Part shown: piece after piece, positions 23,901 through 32,900 of the stretch
How positions within the stretch are numbered: position 1 is the stretch's first letter
Layout of the letters: each line of letters opens with the position of its first letter
Made by a program: the position numbers and the translations under genes
Notes under the pieces: generated by a model
Databases searched by the model: none
Seen by the model: only the letters and a program-made list of their open reading frames with translations
What the model was told of the DNA's origin: nothing
Source: Neoarius graeffei
Taxonomy: Eukaryota > Chordata > Actinopteri > Siluriformes > Ariidae
Direction of reading: 5' to 3'
Assembly (NCBI RefSeq): GCF_027579695.1
Contig: NC_083577.1
Span: forward strand, 64,701,741-64,765,740
DNA length: 64,000 nucleotides

Positions 23901-26900
23901 GGCCTACATTTTATTCACTGACTAAAATAATTGATAATTATGCGGCAACAAGCTGGGGTCAGCTTTCCATTCCTTCTCACTAACAGTGTATGGATCTACA
24001 TTCCCAATGAAACGTACCTTCTCAGCATAACGCTCCCGTGCCTGCTTATCCAAACTTTCACAGTAGCGCTCCATCACTTCAGATGTCTAAATTCTTAAAA
24101 AATCAAAGCTTCTAAGCCCTCTAACGCGGAAACGAATCAGTGAATGTTTACTCTATGATGTGTACTCTATGCGCGCTCTGGAGCGAGTGACTTCCAAGAT
24201 GGTCGCGCCGACCGCATGGTTACTATTTTTAGCATCATCTCGGAGCACTCTATAGTGTGCGACTTTACTTTTTTTTTTTTTTTGGCAGGGCAGTGTAATC
24301 ACATGTTGGAATACCAGGGCTCTAACGATGAAGCATAGTTGGATGTAAACCCTGAAATGAATATTATTCCTGTATGTGAAATAATAATTATGGTGTTTTA
24401 TTCAATAATACTGTACCTTGCAGACTGTGTGTACTATGTGCATTGCAGGAGGAAGATGGAAAGACGGTAATGGAAAAAGAAAGACGAAGAGATGCACTGA
24501 AGATGAAACTCCAGCGACTCCAGGAATGCATTCTTAAAACCAGGAAAGAGAAAGAAGGTGCTTTTTGACCAATTTTTATAGACTCAAACTTTAGATGTAG
24601 CTTGGAAATAAAGATTAAACAAACTTGAAACAGAAATCTGTCTGCTAGCATACGTTTTACATGCTTTCCAGCTCAAATATTAGCTTTAAGTAATGCTTCA
24701 CTTAGTGGCCATCTGTCTAAAACCTGTTTTAAAAATGTATTTCACCATTAAATTTCAGGGCTGGAGAAAATGGTGGGACTAGACACTGAAAATATCTCAC
24801 ACACGAGTAAAAAAAACCTGGAGGAAAAAGAGCAGCTGCTTGAAGAGGTATTATAGGAGGAATACTCTGCATGTTACATTCACGTTAAACAGTATCACAG
24901 CAGTTGGCTTTGGGTTTGTGATTGATTGTTTGTAGTCCATTTTAAAACTGGATCTTTTGGAGGCCACGTACTGCAAACTGAACCAATCGATGATGGACTT
25001 GGAAGGGAAACCGAAACCTTTACATCGTTTCAACGACAGCATCACCAAATTCAAAGAAAAGGTACAGAGGAGTGTGTACACAAATCAATGTCCAGTACTT
25101 TGTCTCATCTGTAAACGTTAGTATTTAATATGTATTTAAGACCATCTTACATTCATTCTATTCAATCAGGAAGTTCAGCACAGCATAGCTAAACTGCCTC
25201 GCCCAGTTCAGATCAAAAAGACGTCATTCAGATCACGTCAGTCTTTGAGGACTTCAGTCATTTTTAAGGGTCCAGCGAAAAATGGTGTAGACCATCAGGA
25301 CTCTGTTCCCTCGAAAGAAGCCAGCAGGGGACCAGCAAAACACGCACACAAGCACAAGTCGGAGATCAATAGAGCATCATCAAGGCCTCAGGAGAAAACC
25401 AGGGAATGTAAGGATGCCCTTAAATGATCTCCTACTTTCGAGATAGTTTTTGTGGTTTAAATTGTGTTTTTATTAATATTTGGATCCCATTTGGCTTTAG
25501 GAAGATCTCATCTCATTATCTCTAGCCGCTTTATCCTGTTCTACAGGGTCACAGGCAAGCTGGAGCCTATCCCAGCTGACTACGGGCGAAAGGCGGGTAC
25601 ACCCTGGACAAGTCGCCAGGTCATCACAGGGCTGACACATAGACACAGACAACCATTCACACTCACATTCACACCTACGGTCAATTTAGAGCCACCAGTT
25701 AACCTAACCTGCATGTCTTTGGACTGAAACCGGAGCACCCGGAGGAAACCCACACGGACACGGGGAGAACATGCAAACTCTGCACAGAAAGGCCCTCGCC
25801 GGCCATGGGGCTCGAACCCGGACCTTCTTGCTGTGAGGCGACAGTGCTAACCACTACCCCACCGTGCCGCCCGCTTTAGGAAGATCTCAGTATTTATTCT
25901 AATTTTATGTCCTTGTAGTATTTTTCAGTAACTGTTGGACCAAATTTTACACTCAGATCCAAGATGTAATTCAGCATAGTTGCATGTTGATTTACATTTT
26001 CTCATCTCATCTCATTATCTGTAGCCGCTTTATCCTGTTCGACAGGGTCGCAGGCAAGCTGGAGCCTATCCCAGCTGACTACGGGCGAAAGGCGGGGTAC
26101 ACCCTGGACAAGTCGCCAGGTCATCACAGGGCTGACACATAGACACAGACAACCATTCACACTCACATTCACACCTACGGTTAATTCAGAGTCACCAGTT
26201 AACCTAACCTGCATGTCTTTGGACTGTGGGGGAAACCGGAGCACCTGGAGGAAACCCACACGGACACGGGGAGAACATGCAAACTCTGCACAGAAAGGCC
26301 CTCACCGGCCACTGGGCTCAAACCCGGACCTTCTTGCTGTGAGGCGACAGCGCTAACCACTACACCACCGTGCCGCCCGCTTTAGGAAGATCTCAGTATT
26401 TATTCTAATTTTGTCCTTGTAGTATTTTTCAGTAACTGTTGGACCAAATTTTACACTCGGATCCAAGATGTAATTCAGCATAGTTGCATGTTGATTTACA
26501 TTTTGATAGTCTTAATAAGTAGAATCTTTATTTCCTTTCACTGTTCTAAAAGTATTTCCTTTATGCGCTTACATCTCTGCATTTTGCTGCACATCATCAG
26601 TAAAGGATATAAACCGGTAATATATCAAATATGTCAAAGATCAAGTTAATGTGGAATGCTTACATGGTGATTCCCTCCTCCAGGTGCTGAGCTCTGCAGT
26701 GTAGGCAAATGTAAAGCTTTATATGACTTCTCGTCCGAGAAAAAGGATGAGTTAAACATGAAAGAAGGTAACTGCTACTAAAGACACCTGCTTCATGACA
26801 GTCTCTGTGTATATGCACATCCTGTACTAAAATAACTTTTCTTAATGTTCTGTAAGGAGATCTTCTCAACATCCTTCAAAAGGACAACAGTGGATGGTGG

Positions 26901-26993
26901 TACGGAGAACTGAACGGGAAAAGAGGTCACTTTCCGTATAATTACGTTGAAGAGCTGCCTGTTTTGAAAATGGCAAAGTCTTCTGATGCTTAA
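10625..26993 (+). CDS. nostrin: NOSTRIN, F-BAR/SH3 nitric-oxide-synthase trafficking protein
   Basis: Sixteen exons join in frame into about 545 aa (human about 506): 10625-10651, 10814-10899, 11441-11524, 11660-11722, 11812-11893, 14394-14456, 14886-14984, 16516-16641, 16722-16820, 18316-18441, 24449-24557, 24759-24847, 24936-25061, 25170-25407, 26684-26767, 26857-26993. Each has AG/GT borders. Start MKEPLSTCT matches human MRDPLTDCP. The F-BAR domain spans about residues 1-260 ([55 protein letters not shown]). A coiled HR1-like part follows (about 285-390, [12 protein letters not shown]), then a basic linker (394-472, exon 14, longer than human), then SH3 (about 482-534: [29 protein letters not shown]). 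In mammals NOSTRIN binds eNOS, caveolin and dynamin at membranes. Introns 5 and 10 are repeat-swollen. The stop is TAA at 26991. Confidence 0.95.
11907..11933. repeat. (CA)n microsatellite
   Basis: An uninterrupted AC run 14 bp downstream of the donor of nostrin exon 5. Confidence 0.95.
12448..12857. repeat. Decayed interspersed repeat
   Basis: It starts gctcaccggccattttaatt, resembling the end of a common fish Tc1 element (gctcaccggccactttatta). It then passes into a different repeat with gaccttgaccggatgaccc. No coding content was seen. Confidence 0.4.
12858..14205 (-). mobile_element. Rex1/CR1-like LINE, 5' truncated
   Basis: Minus-strand LINE in nostrin intron 5. The 3' UTR ends ggttaaagaaaggttaaat followed by an A/T-rich ATTT tail (12858-12885). 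The RT frame runs 14176-13100 and the element breaks off near 14205 at a usual 5' truncation point. The tcctggttaaagaaaggtt tail is typical of Rex1-type fish LINEs; the clade name is inference. Confidence 0.75.
13100..14176 (-). CDS. LINE reverse transcriptase fragment, 358 aa
   Basis: An open frame covering the palm and thumb: [20 protein letters not shown] motif [20 protein letters not shown] (about residues 50-69), C motif LYADDTILY (about 80-88, both Asp present), then KKTKIMSF and [16 protein letters not shown]. It ends at its natural C-terminus with a Leu/Lys-rich tail. The A motif and endonuclease are lost to 5' truncation. No stop lies inside the frame, so insertion is fairly recent. 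Confidence 0.8.
   Translation of the reverse strand: MNHDHLLKRLQSIGFSGTVLRWFSNYLSGRTQCIVIDNYTSSSLEVFMGVPQGSVLGPILFSIYINDLGKNLKQAKVHLYADDTILYTTASSVNDAFAQLQSAFNHVQTFLIELRLVLNSKKTKIMSFTQSCSPANIGVSTLDGTEIEKVSSYKYLGIWLDDKMSFGVHIESLGKKLRPKLDFFFRMRKCFPYHARRRLVQSTFLSVLDYGDTLYMHSSLFLLKKLDVLYHSALRFITGVSARTHHCTLYETVQWSSLSLRRRIHALTFIAKALMGKLPLYIFNLLSFHNSVYRTRSSGKILLHAPQTRSELGKTAFSSYAPKLWNELQATLNLEILPPINSFKDLLKATLTEHCNCF
15047..15500 (+). mobile_element. Tc1 transposase N-terminal relic
   Basis: Begins ataccgatcagccataaaatt, a Tc1-type terminus. A decayed frame follows: [20 protein letters not shown], then frame changes. This matches the helix-turn-helix start of Tc1 transposases. The DDE part is missing. 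It lies in nostrin intron 7. Confidence 0.6.
15745..16260. repeat. Foldback MITE-like element
   Basis: Two inverted pairs are present: gttattcca (about 15753) with tggaataac (about 15840), and ttattctatccacattcact (about 15853) with its exact complement (about 16235-16258). The second pair has at least 24 bp of identity 380 bp apart. No ORF was found. Confidence 0.65.
17085..17840 (+). repeat. Old L2 3' UTR remnant split by a SINE
   Basis: 17105-17180 resembles the cctctcaaggtttcttcctc part of the L2 3' UTR, and 17800-17830 resembles its final ttgttaaaaatgctgtac segment. A SINE-B copy sits between. Too decayed for detail. Confidence 0.45.
17569..17770 (+). repeat. SINE-B copy 1
   Basis: tRNA-like head (ggcccaatggttagagaag, then gttcaattccctgg as B box). 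The body is caggaatggctgaagtgccc and it ends ctggataagagcgtctgct...taatgtaatgtaa, a tail shared by several fish SINEs. The second copy is at 44335-44530. Confidence 0.7.
17923..18188 (-). repeat. tRNA-derived SINE with 12-bp target duplication
   Basis: On the minus strand the head reads ggagcgcaggtggccaagtg then gttagagcgcttgacc (A box) and ggttcgagcctcgg (B box), a Leu/Ser-like tRNA. A body of about 190 bp has no relation to SINE-A. Flanks atagaaacagta at 17911-17922 and 18189-18200 are the target duplication. The 117-aa frame on it is not a protein. Confidence 0.8.
18902..19535 (-). mobile_element. Non-autonomous hAT carrying a BED-type N-terminus
   Basis: Ends caggggttttcaaagtgtgg and its near complement, with the 8-bp duplication atttaaat at 18894-18901 and 19536-19543, diagnostic for hAT. 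On the minus strand from 19436 the frame contains [28 protein letters not shown] and [13 protein letters not shown], the N-terminus of ZBED/hAT proteins with the first zinc pair. The rest of the transposase is absent, and the middle is a threefold repeat of a ttttacacattttaaacatc word. Confidence 0.8.
19557..19933 (-). repeat. SINE-A, full length (ATGAG tail)
   Basis: 14-bp target duplication tgcttggtgaagtc at 19543-19556 and 19934-19947. Inserted in the Tc1 relic right next to the BED-hAT. Confidence 0.92.
20261..20886. repeat. MITE with actgcaaaaaatt inverted ends, split by a SINE
   Basis: Left end cactgcaaaaaatt, right end aattttttgcagt. Internal sequence (cttgctgcatggacagctat, aacctcagaattggtgtctt) is a common fish MITE. 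No ORF. It lies inside the Tc1 relic. Confidence 0.7.
20332..20701 (+). repeat. SINE-A, full length (ATGG tail)
   Basis: 13-bp duplication atcttgctgcatg at 20319-20331 and 20702-20714, inside the MITE. The tail is ggatggatggatgg, and the body shows the tacagataatgg variant rather than tagagataatgag. Confidence 0.92.
21139..21847. mobile_element. 709-bp near-perfect palindrome with TTAA duplication
   Basis: Starts aggaacagtccaccgtac and ends with its complement. TTAA borders both ends (21135-21138 and 21848-21851). Arms of about 345 bp differ at about five positions (roughly 98.5 percent identical) around a short centre near 21490. TTAA targets are the hallmark of piggyBac-group elements, so it is best read as a foldback MITE mobilised by such a transposase. 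It has no credible ORF; the frames seen are mirror copies of each other. Confidence 0.85.
22149..22359 (+). CDS. THAP domain exon of E2
   Basis: Open from ATG to a good donor (accg/gtaggt). [14 protein letters not shown] gives C-x4-C, then SFHRLPKVV, a central [13 protein letters not shown] with the conserved Trp, and [10 protein letters not shown] with C-x2-H: a complete C2CH THAP zinc finger of about 70 residues. The exon is not broken here. Downstream exons expected of a THAP transposase were not found before the hAT insertion at 22572. A host gene is unlikely because it lies inside E2's inverted repeats and inside a Tc1 in a nostrin intron. Confidence 0.75.
22572..23893 (+). mobile_element. 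hAT element with C-terminal transposase remnant, itself interrupted
   Basis: Ends ctgggtgcgatttg and caaatcgcaccctg, with an exact 8-bp duplication catactag at 22564-22571 and 23894-23901. At 23400-23620 two frames give [19 protein letters not shown] and then [19 protein letters not shown], resembling the C-terminal region of fish hAT transposases. The remainder is missing, so it is non-autonomous. Confidence 0.75.
22778..23343. mobile_element. Small hAT-like MITE nested in the hAT
   Basis: Inverted ends ctagggttgccaac and gttggcaaccct, with an 8-bp flank repeat acgaacgt/acgaacat (one mismatch) at 22770-22777 and 23344-23351. No ORF. Confidence 0.7.
23930..24086 (-). pseudogene. YqaJ-associated N-terminal exon of E2, partial
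   Basis: Minus-strand frame [19 protein letters not shown] then [12 protein letters not shown] then [11 protein letters not shown] (start 24074), after a possible acceptor at 24087. It aligns by eye to the E1 exon (RQRYMEKCSRLGIADPYNL). It decays after LLP, so the DIYNFLV part is lost. Confidence 0.6.
25509..25872 (-). repeat. SINE-A copy, first of a tandem pair
   Basis: 15-bp duplication gctttaggaagatct at 25494-25508 and 25873-25887. An 8-bp gap follows ggactg in the middle. It lies in nostrin intron 14. Confidence 0.9.
25873..26507. repeat. Tandem duplication: intron flank + SINE-A
   Basis: The 128-bp non-SINE sequence from gctttaggaagatctcag to gttgatttacatttt occurs at 25873-26000 and again at 26380-26507, with one substitution and a 2-bp indel. 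A second SINE-A lies between (26001-26379, minus). The simplest reading is tandem duplication of a block of SINE plus flank of about 500 bp, with the CpG-rich SINEs diverging faster. Confidence 0.8.
26001..26379 (-). repeat. SINE-A copy, second of a tandem pair
   Basis: Full length with a long ctcatctcatctc tail. It differs from the first copy at roughly 15 positions but shares its unusual actctgcacag. Confidence 0.9.
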
Positions 26994-27194
26994 ATCACAA
27001 ATAGTGTGTTTCATTATTTACCAGAGAACTTGATGGTAGTGTAGGATACTGTAATGAGTAGTGTTTTAGGTTGGAGCATCAAGTTCCTTTAGATTATTTA
27101 TTACTTTTTAAAAGTATAGTATGACACATTTGTTGACTATTGAGACTTTTGATTAACTGGCACCAGCACAATGTGTACAAACACACACCTGCAG

Positions 27195-27540
27195 ATACAG
27201 ATCAAGAGTTTCAGTTAATGTTCACATCAAACATCAGAATGTGGAAAATAAGATCTCAGTGACTGTGGCATGATTGCTGGTGCCAGGCTGGTATTTTTGT
27301 ATTTCAGAAATTTCAGTTGAATGGTGTGGAAAAATGTCAGCAGTGAGCAGCAGTGGAAACAGCTTGTTGTTGAAAGGAGAATGAGTAGACTAGTTCCAGC
27401 TGACAGGACGTCTGCGGCAAATCAAATCCTCCAACTAGCTTGTCTGGCACTAGCAACCTTCCATAATCACTGAAAACAGATGTTCCCCATTCTGATGTTT
27501 GATGTGAACATTAACTGAAGCTCTTGACTTGTGTTTGTGT
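27195..27540 (+). repeat. Tc1 relic with a second inverted end copy, nostrin 3' flank
   Basis: 27198-27245 (caagagtttcagttaatgtt, then catcaaacatcagaatg) is repeated inverted at 27485-27535. The inside reads like the start of a common fish Tc1 (gtggcatgattgctggtgcc). It may form part of the nostrin 3' UTR. Confidence 0.6.
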
Positions 27541-27929
27541 GATTTTATACATTGTGCTGTTTCCACATGATTGGCTGATTGGATAATTACATGAATGTGC
27601 AGGTGTGTGTGTGAAGGGGCAGTCTGGGAAAACATGTTGCGGATGTAGTTGTGGCTGAATTTTAAGAAACTGCCAAAAATAGTTTGACCGAAATTTTGTT
27701 TTTGATGTTGACATCTCTGCTTGAAGAAAACAAATATTACCAAAATATAATTTCAGTACTACACTCATTACACTGGCTACTGACAATAATAAACATAATA
27801 CGTACATTCATACACTATCAGAAGAAAAGGTCTGTATAAGTACTATAAGTGCTATAAAATTGGACCTTAAAACCTGATTATGTATATTAAATGCATTTTA
27901 GATTTACTATATAACAATGTACATTAACT

Positions 27930-29510
27930 ACAGTAGTGCTTGAAAGTTTATTTATCACATATATTTATCACATTTACCACTCGTAGGCAAAAATATTTTT
28001 GGCCGCTAGGCAGGTGGGTCTAGTTTGCTGGGCTAAATGGCATCATTATTTGCAAATTGTAAATATAAAATTATTCAGTTAACTGTTCCGATACAACTTC
28101 AGGAGAAAGGATCCTCCACAGTGTTTCCTACCTTTAGGAAACCTGGTGGGTTTCCTCACATGAACTGCTCGCTTCAGGTCCTTCCACAACATTTCGATTG
28201 GATTAAGGTCAGGAGTCCACAACATTTCGATCGGATAGGAAACCCACCAACATCCCAGAGTTGAAGCTGTTCTGTACGGAGGAATGGGCTAAAATTCCTC
28301 CAAGCCGGTGTGCAGGACTGATCAACAGTTACCGGAAACGTTTAGTTGCAGTTATTGCTGCACAAGGGGGTCACACCAGATACTGAAAGCAAAGGTTCAC
28401 ATACTTTTGCCACTCACAGATATGCAATATTGGATCATTTTCCTCAATAAATAAATGACCAAGTATAATATTATTGTCTCATTTGTTTAACTGGGTTCTC
28501 TTTATCTACCTTTAGGACTTGTGTGAAAATCTGATGATGTTTTAGGTCATATTTATGCAGAAATATAGAAAATTCTAAAGGGTTCACAAACTTTCAAGCA
28601 CCACTGTACATAACATACAATGTAAGTAAAGGTAGGAAACACTGTGGAGGATCCTTTCTCCTGAACTTGTATCGGAACAGTTAACTGAATAATTTTATAT
28701 TTACAATTTGCAAATAATGATGCCATTTAGGCTACGTTTACATTAGACCGTATCTGTCTTGTTTTCTTCGCGGATGCACTGTCCGTTTACATTAAACCAC
28801 CTGGAAACGCTGGGAAACGGGAATCCGCCAGCGTCCACGTATTCAATCTAGATCGTATCTGGTCCGGTGCTGTGTAAACATTGAGATACGCGAATACGCT
28901 GTGCTGAGCTCTAGCTGGCGTCGTCATTGGACAACGTCACTGTGACATCCACCTTCCTGATTCGCTGGCGTTGGTCATGTGACGCGACTGCTGAAAAACG
29001 GCGTGGACTTCCGCCTTGTATCACCTTTCATTAAAGAGTATAAAAGTATGAAAATACTGCAAATACTGATGCAAATACTGCCCATTGTGTAGTTATGATT
29101 GTCTTTAGGCTTGCCATCCTTTCACTTGCAAGTGTTAAGTGATATGCGCTGGGATCACACACACAGCGGCTCAGTCCCGAAAACACTGCTAGTGTGCTTC
29201 ACTCGCATGCTCTGTGAGCTGCGCAGGGCCGGAGTGCGCACCCTCCAGAGGGCACTCGCTGTTCAGGGCGGAGTGATTTGGAGCGCAGGATGCCTGCGGA
29301 GCCGAGCGTATCCGCGTATTGGTATTGTTGTGTGCATGCGAATCGTGTATTGGTGTTGCTGTGTGCACACTAATCGTTTTAAAAATGTTAATCTGATGAT
29401 CCGCTGATACGGTCTAATGTAAACATGGGCATAGCCTAGCAAACTAGACCCACCTGCCTAGCGGCCAAAAATATTTTTGCCTACGAGTGGTAAATGTGAT
29501 AAATATTCAC
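27930..29510. repeat. Nested inverted-repeat elements between nostrin and spc25
   Basis: Outer arms 27966-28033 and 29434-29499 (accactcgtaggcaaaaat and complement, about 66 bp). Second pair 28040-28130 and 28630-28728 (about 95 bp, ggatcctccacagtgtttcc). Inside the second pair, 28145-28612 is a deleted Tc1 copy ending aaactttcaagcaccactgt. Between the second pair and the right outer arm, 28731-29433 is a MITE with acgtttacattagaccgtat ends. The 102-aa frame at 29099 is not a gene. Confidence 0.75.
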
Positions 29511-29767
29511 ATTTAGTCTGGCTTGCCAGGCTAGATGCCATTGGGATTTCTAAATGAATATAACTTTTAGTCTCACTCATTTCTATCGCTTATATATTGT
29601 AGATTAGCTGCACACTTGGTCACTGTGTGAAAATGTATTCCTCTTGGTGCTTGCAAAAATTAGTGAAGCAGCAGACGGAAATCTTTTGCCCTGTGTAATT
29701 CAGTCTCACTGGTTTACCTGCATATAATGAATATAAAGACTTATGACCCAACTTTTTTTTTTGTATG

Positions 29768-29775
29768 TATTTTAT
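29768..29775 (-). terminator. Likely spc25 polyadenylation signal
   Basis: AATAAA on the minus strand about 200 bp past the spc25 stop codon, in otherwise unique sequence. Confidence 0.5.
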
Positions 29776-29970
29776 TATGTCAGAGTTCAAAAAGAAATTA
29801 CACACACACACACACACGCAACAAGAATGATAAAGTACAACAGTAATAAAAGAAGCACACAGTCAGTACTGGTGACGACTGAGTCTTGCCCTTAAAAGGC
29901 CAACTGTATATTAGCTTCTTAACAGTTAAACATGTACAGGACTGAGCTTATCATTAATATCTGTATGAAG

Positions 29971-32900
29971 TCAGACAGTCTTTGTAGGATTGTGTAGTGC
30001 CACAAACTCTCTCCTGACATTAGCCAGAAAAGCAGAGAGGTTGTTGGTCTCCTGCAGTCGACGCTCAAGATGATCCATCTGTGCCAGAGGAGGATCACAG
30101 GAGACGACTGGAAGGGGGGGAAAATCATATAGTTAATAAATCCTGTTTAGTTTTGCAATCAGTCATCATATTTTATTCTGGGTTACAGCCATACTGTTAT
30201 TTCAAATGACCACACTTTTTTGTTGTTGTTGTAATGTACTGTATCAGTGAGTGAATGGGATTCAATGTGGCTCAATCATTTACTTAAAAAATACATTAAA
30301 AAATAATTCTCAAACCTGTCTTCAGACAAATCAAATATTTGCGCTCTCAGCTCCTGAAAGACCTGAACTTTTTTTTTTTTTTTTTGTGCGCATTGCTGTG
30401 ATCACAAGCTCTGAGTAAGTAAAATGTGGACTGTCCGAACAGGTCCAAGAGCAGGTTTGGGAAACGTTGCATTTACAAAAGCTATATGTGTAATGAATAA
30501 CTTGTAGGCCACTGTGTGTTTGTTTATTCCCTGTTATTTCATTATTCTACAGGGCTTCAACAACTAATCAACAAAAAAATTCAAGAATAAAAATACTCGA
30601 CAATGTTAATTTCATTAACAGTTAGTTGCTTTGTGTCATCAAGCAAGCAGTAGCACACACCACGTCACTTCATGCAACAAATTCAAATCACTATTTAGCC
30701 CCTCGGGGCAATTTAAAGGCACGCGGAGAAGTACTGTTAAACATAATCAAATTAAACAAAAATGACAGTGTGCAAGGTGGCAGTATGAGGATAAATAACT
30801 GGGCAATTCCATGTAAATGTCAACCTCACCATGCAAAAATAAAGCAACATGTAATACATCAAAACCACTCCCAGAGATATCACCTAAGCCTGTATTTTAC
30901 AGATGTGAATAAGTTGAACCAATTTGTTACAAGAATTGTTCCCTTCGCCTTAATATGTCAGTCTTTCTTATAATGTAAAACCCAAGCTAAAATCAACTTT
31001 GATCATGTACAATTCTATATTATTGCCACAGAAATGTATGCTAAAATCCACAAAACAGCAAAACAATAGCCATCCTAAATATTATTTAAGAACTTTGATA
31101 GTTTTAGCTGATATTTAGAGAGTTTTTCAAAGGGTTATGGTGGTTAAATTGCTGATTTTCTAAACATATGCCATGTCTATTTCAGACGCGTCACATCCAT
31201 AACGGAATTTCGTCACATCCATAACGCTGACTTTTCCTTCCGAAACTCTGCATGAAATACAAAATATTTTAAACAAAGATTTTTTAATATTCACCTTGGA
31301 CCCCTCTATCAAATCGATATCTCCATTTCGACATTAGGTTTACAATTTCACAGAGTTTGATAAAAATGTACAGTCACCCAAGAAAAGTGATACTTTTTCT
31401 GTCACATCCATAACGCATCTTTTGTTGGCATTTTCTGGCATGCCCTAGATGTACTATGGGAATTGTTCTTGTTCTATCACTTCTCCAGTATGGTACAGCC
31501 TTAAAATATGCAACACCTGTTTAAATACTGGGAGACAATAAAACATGCACTGGGTCATTTGTTGCCATTTTGAGTTCAAGTGTCACGTCCATAATGCTGG
31601 AATTGCTCCACTATACAGTGGTACAATACTGTAACTATACAATAAATAACTATACAGTGGTACAATACTATAAGTAACTATATAGTGGTACACTACTATA
31701 ACTATACAATACTGTATAGTTATTGTATTGTAACAATACAATAACTATACAGTGTTGTTGTTGTTTTTTTTTGCCCACCCATTTTTGTGATTTTATTCTT
31801 TTTGTGATTTTATTTTCTTGCTCTTTTAATGTACCGCTCTTCGCCCTTCTAACTGCCCTTCGGGGATAAATAAAGTTTTGTCTAAGTCTCTAAGTCTAAG
31901 TCAATATGTATAAATATGATAATTAAAAAAAAAAAACAGTATATACAAAAATATTGTGTGATGCAATTTGCTTATGAACGAGTAACAAAGCTATTGGAAT
32001 GAATTAACTTAAAATTAGCTATTTTTTGAACTTGTACGATATACATGGGTCTGTGCAAAAGTCTTAGGTACCCTATTATTTTTAAGTACAGATTTTGTTA
32101 TAGGTTTTTATTTTATGATTTCTCCATGACCGAGTCAATACAAAAAACAGTTAAATCACTCTGTTGCTAAACAAACAGCTGATCACACCGAGGTGCTCGC
32201 TAACCACCGATATTTATTAGTTTGGTCCTGCATTTCCTTTCCTTCACAACATGACGTCTTTTCTTCTTGCTTTCCGTTACTGTATTCGCTCTTTCACGTT
32301 TCATTCGCGTCCTCCATTTTTCTCTCCCGTTTCATATTTGCATCCCACAATGCCTTGGGCAAACGGGGAAAGCCCACCACGTCATGCATGATGTAATTTC
32401 TTGAAATGGGTCATGGTGAAGCAGGAAAAAAATAGCGGAGAATTTAGGGCCACATGGCCACCAATTTCTTACTTGTTAGAATGTAGAGATCTTTGTTTTT
32501 TCTTTAAATGTCTAAACAAGCTAGTGAGCTTTCACAATAATAACCATTTTCTCTTATCAAGCAGCCGAACCAGAAGTGCATCTACAAATTTAAATCTTAA
32601 GCCTATGCGTTTTCGCACCTCACTGTTTAGAGACTCCTATTTTAACAGAATTGTACCAATCTGGAATAATCTCCCTCTCCCAATTAGACAATCTGGAATA
32701 ATCTCCCTCTCCCAATTAGACGATCTGGAATAATCTCCCTCTCCCAATTAGACGATCTGGAATAATCTCCCTCTCCCAATTAGACAATCTGGAATAATCT
32801 CCCTCTCCCAATTAGACGATCTGGAATAATCTCCCTCTCCCAATTAGACGATCTGGAATAATCTCCCTCTCCCAATTAGACAATCTGGAATAATCTCCCT

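Larger units (their letters stand above)
22057..24250. mobile_element. E2: second THAP/YqaJ-type transposon, hAT inserted inside
   Basis: Left end GAGTGCTTTGAGATCAGC, right end complement GAGTGCTCCGAGATGATG, flanked by TA on both sides (22055-22056 and 24251-24252). Both arms then reach an inverted CCAT(A/C)TTGGAAGTCA block. The left arm holds a THAP exon pointing in; the right arm holds a YqaJ-associated-type exon pointing in. Without the nested hAT it is about 870 bp. Same architecture as E1 but a different subfamily. Confidence 0.65.
18500..24295 (+). mobile_element. Tc1 relic expanded by at least five nested insertions
   Basis: Ends cactgcctggccaaaaaa and (complement) cactgccctgccaaaaaa, each next to TA (18498-18499 and 24296-24297). 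Transposase pieces appear in order: [14 protein letters not shown] with [19 protein letters not shown] (18660-18840); ILTDYDQRS (about 18868); [21 protein letters not shown] and [10 protein letters not shown] with the first catalytic Asp (20060-20250); and [14 protein letters not shown] with the catalytic Glu (21852-21890). Removing the nested elements leaves about 1.2 kb, about the size of a Tc1. Several stops and frame changes; inactive. It fills most of nostrin intron 10. Confidence 0.75.

Noticed and set aside
29099-29407. 102-aa GC-rich frame
   Set aside because: It lies inside a MITE with acgtttacattagaccgtat ends and has no domain.
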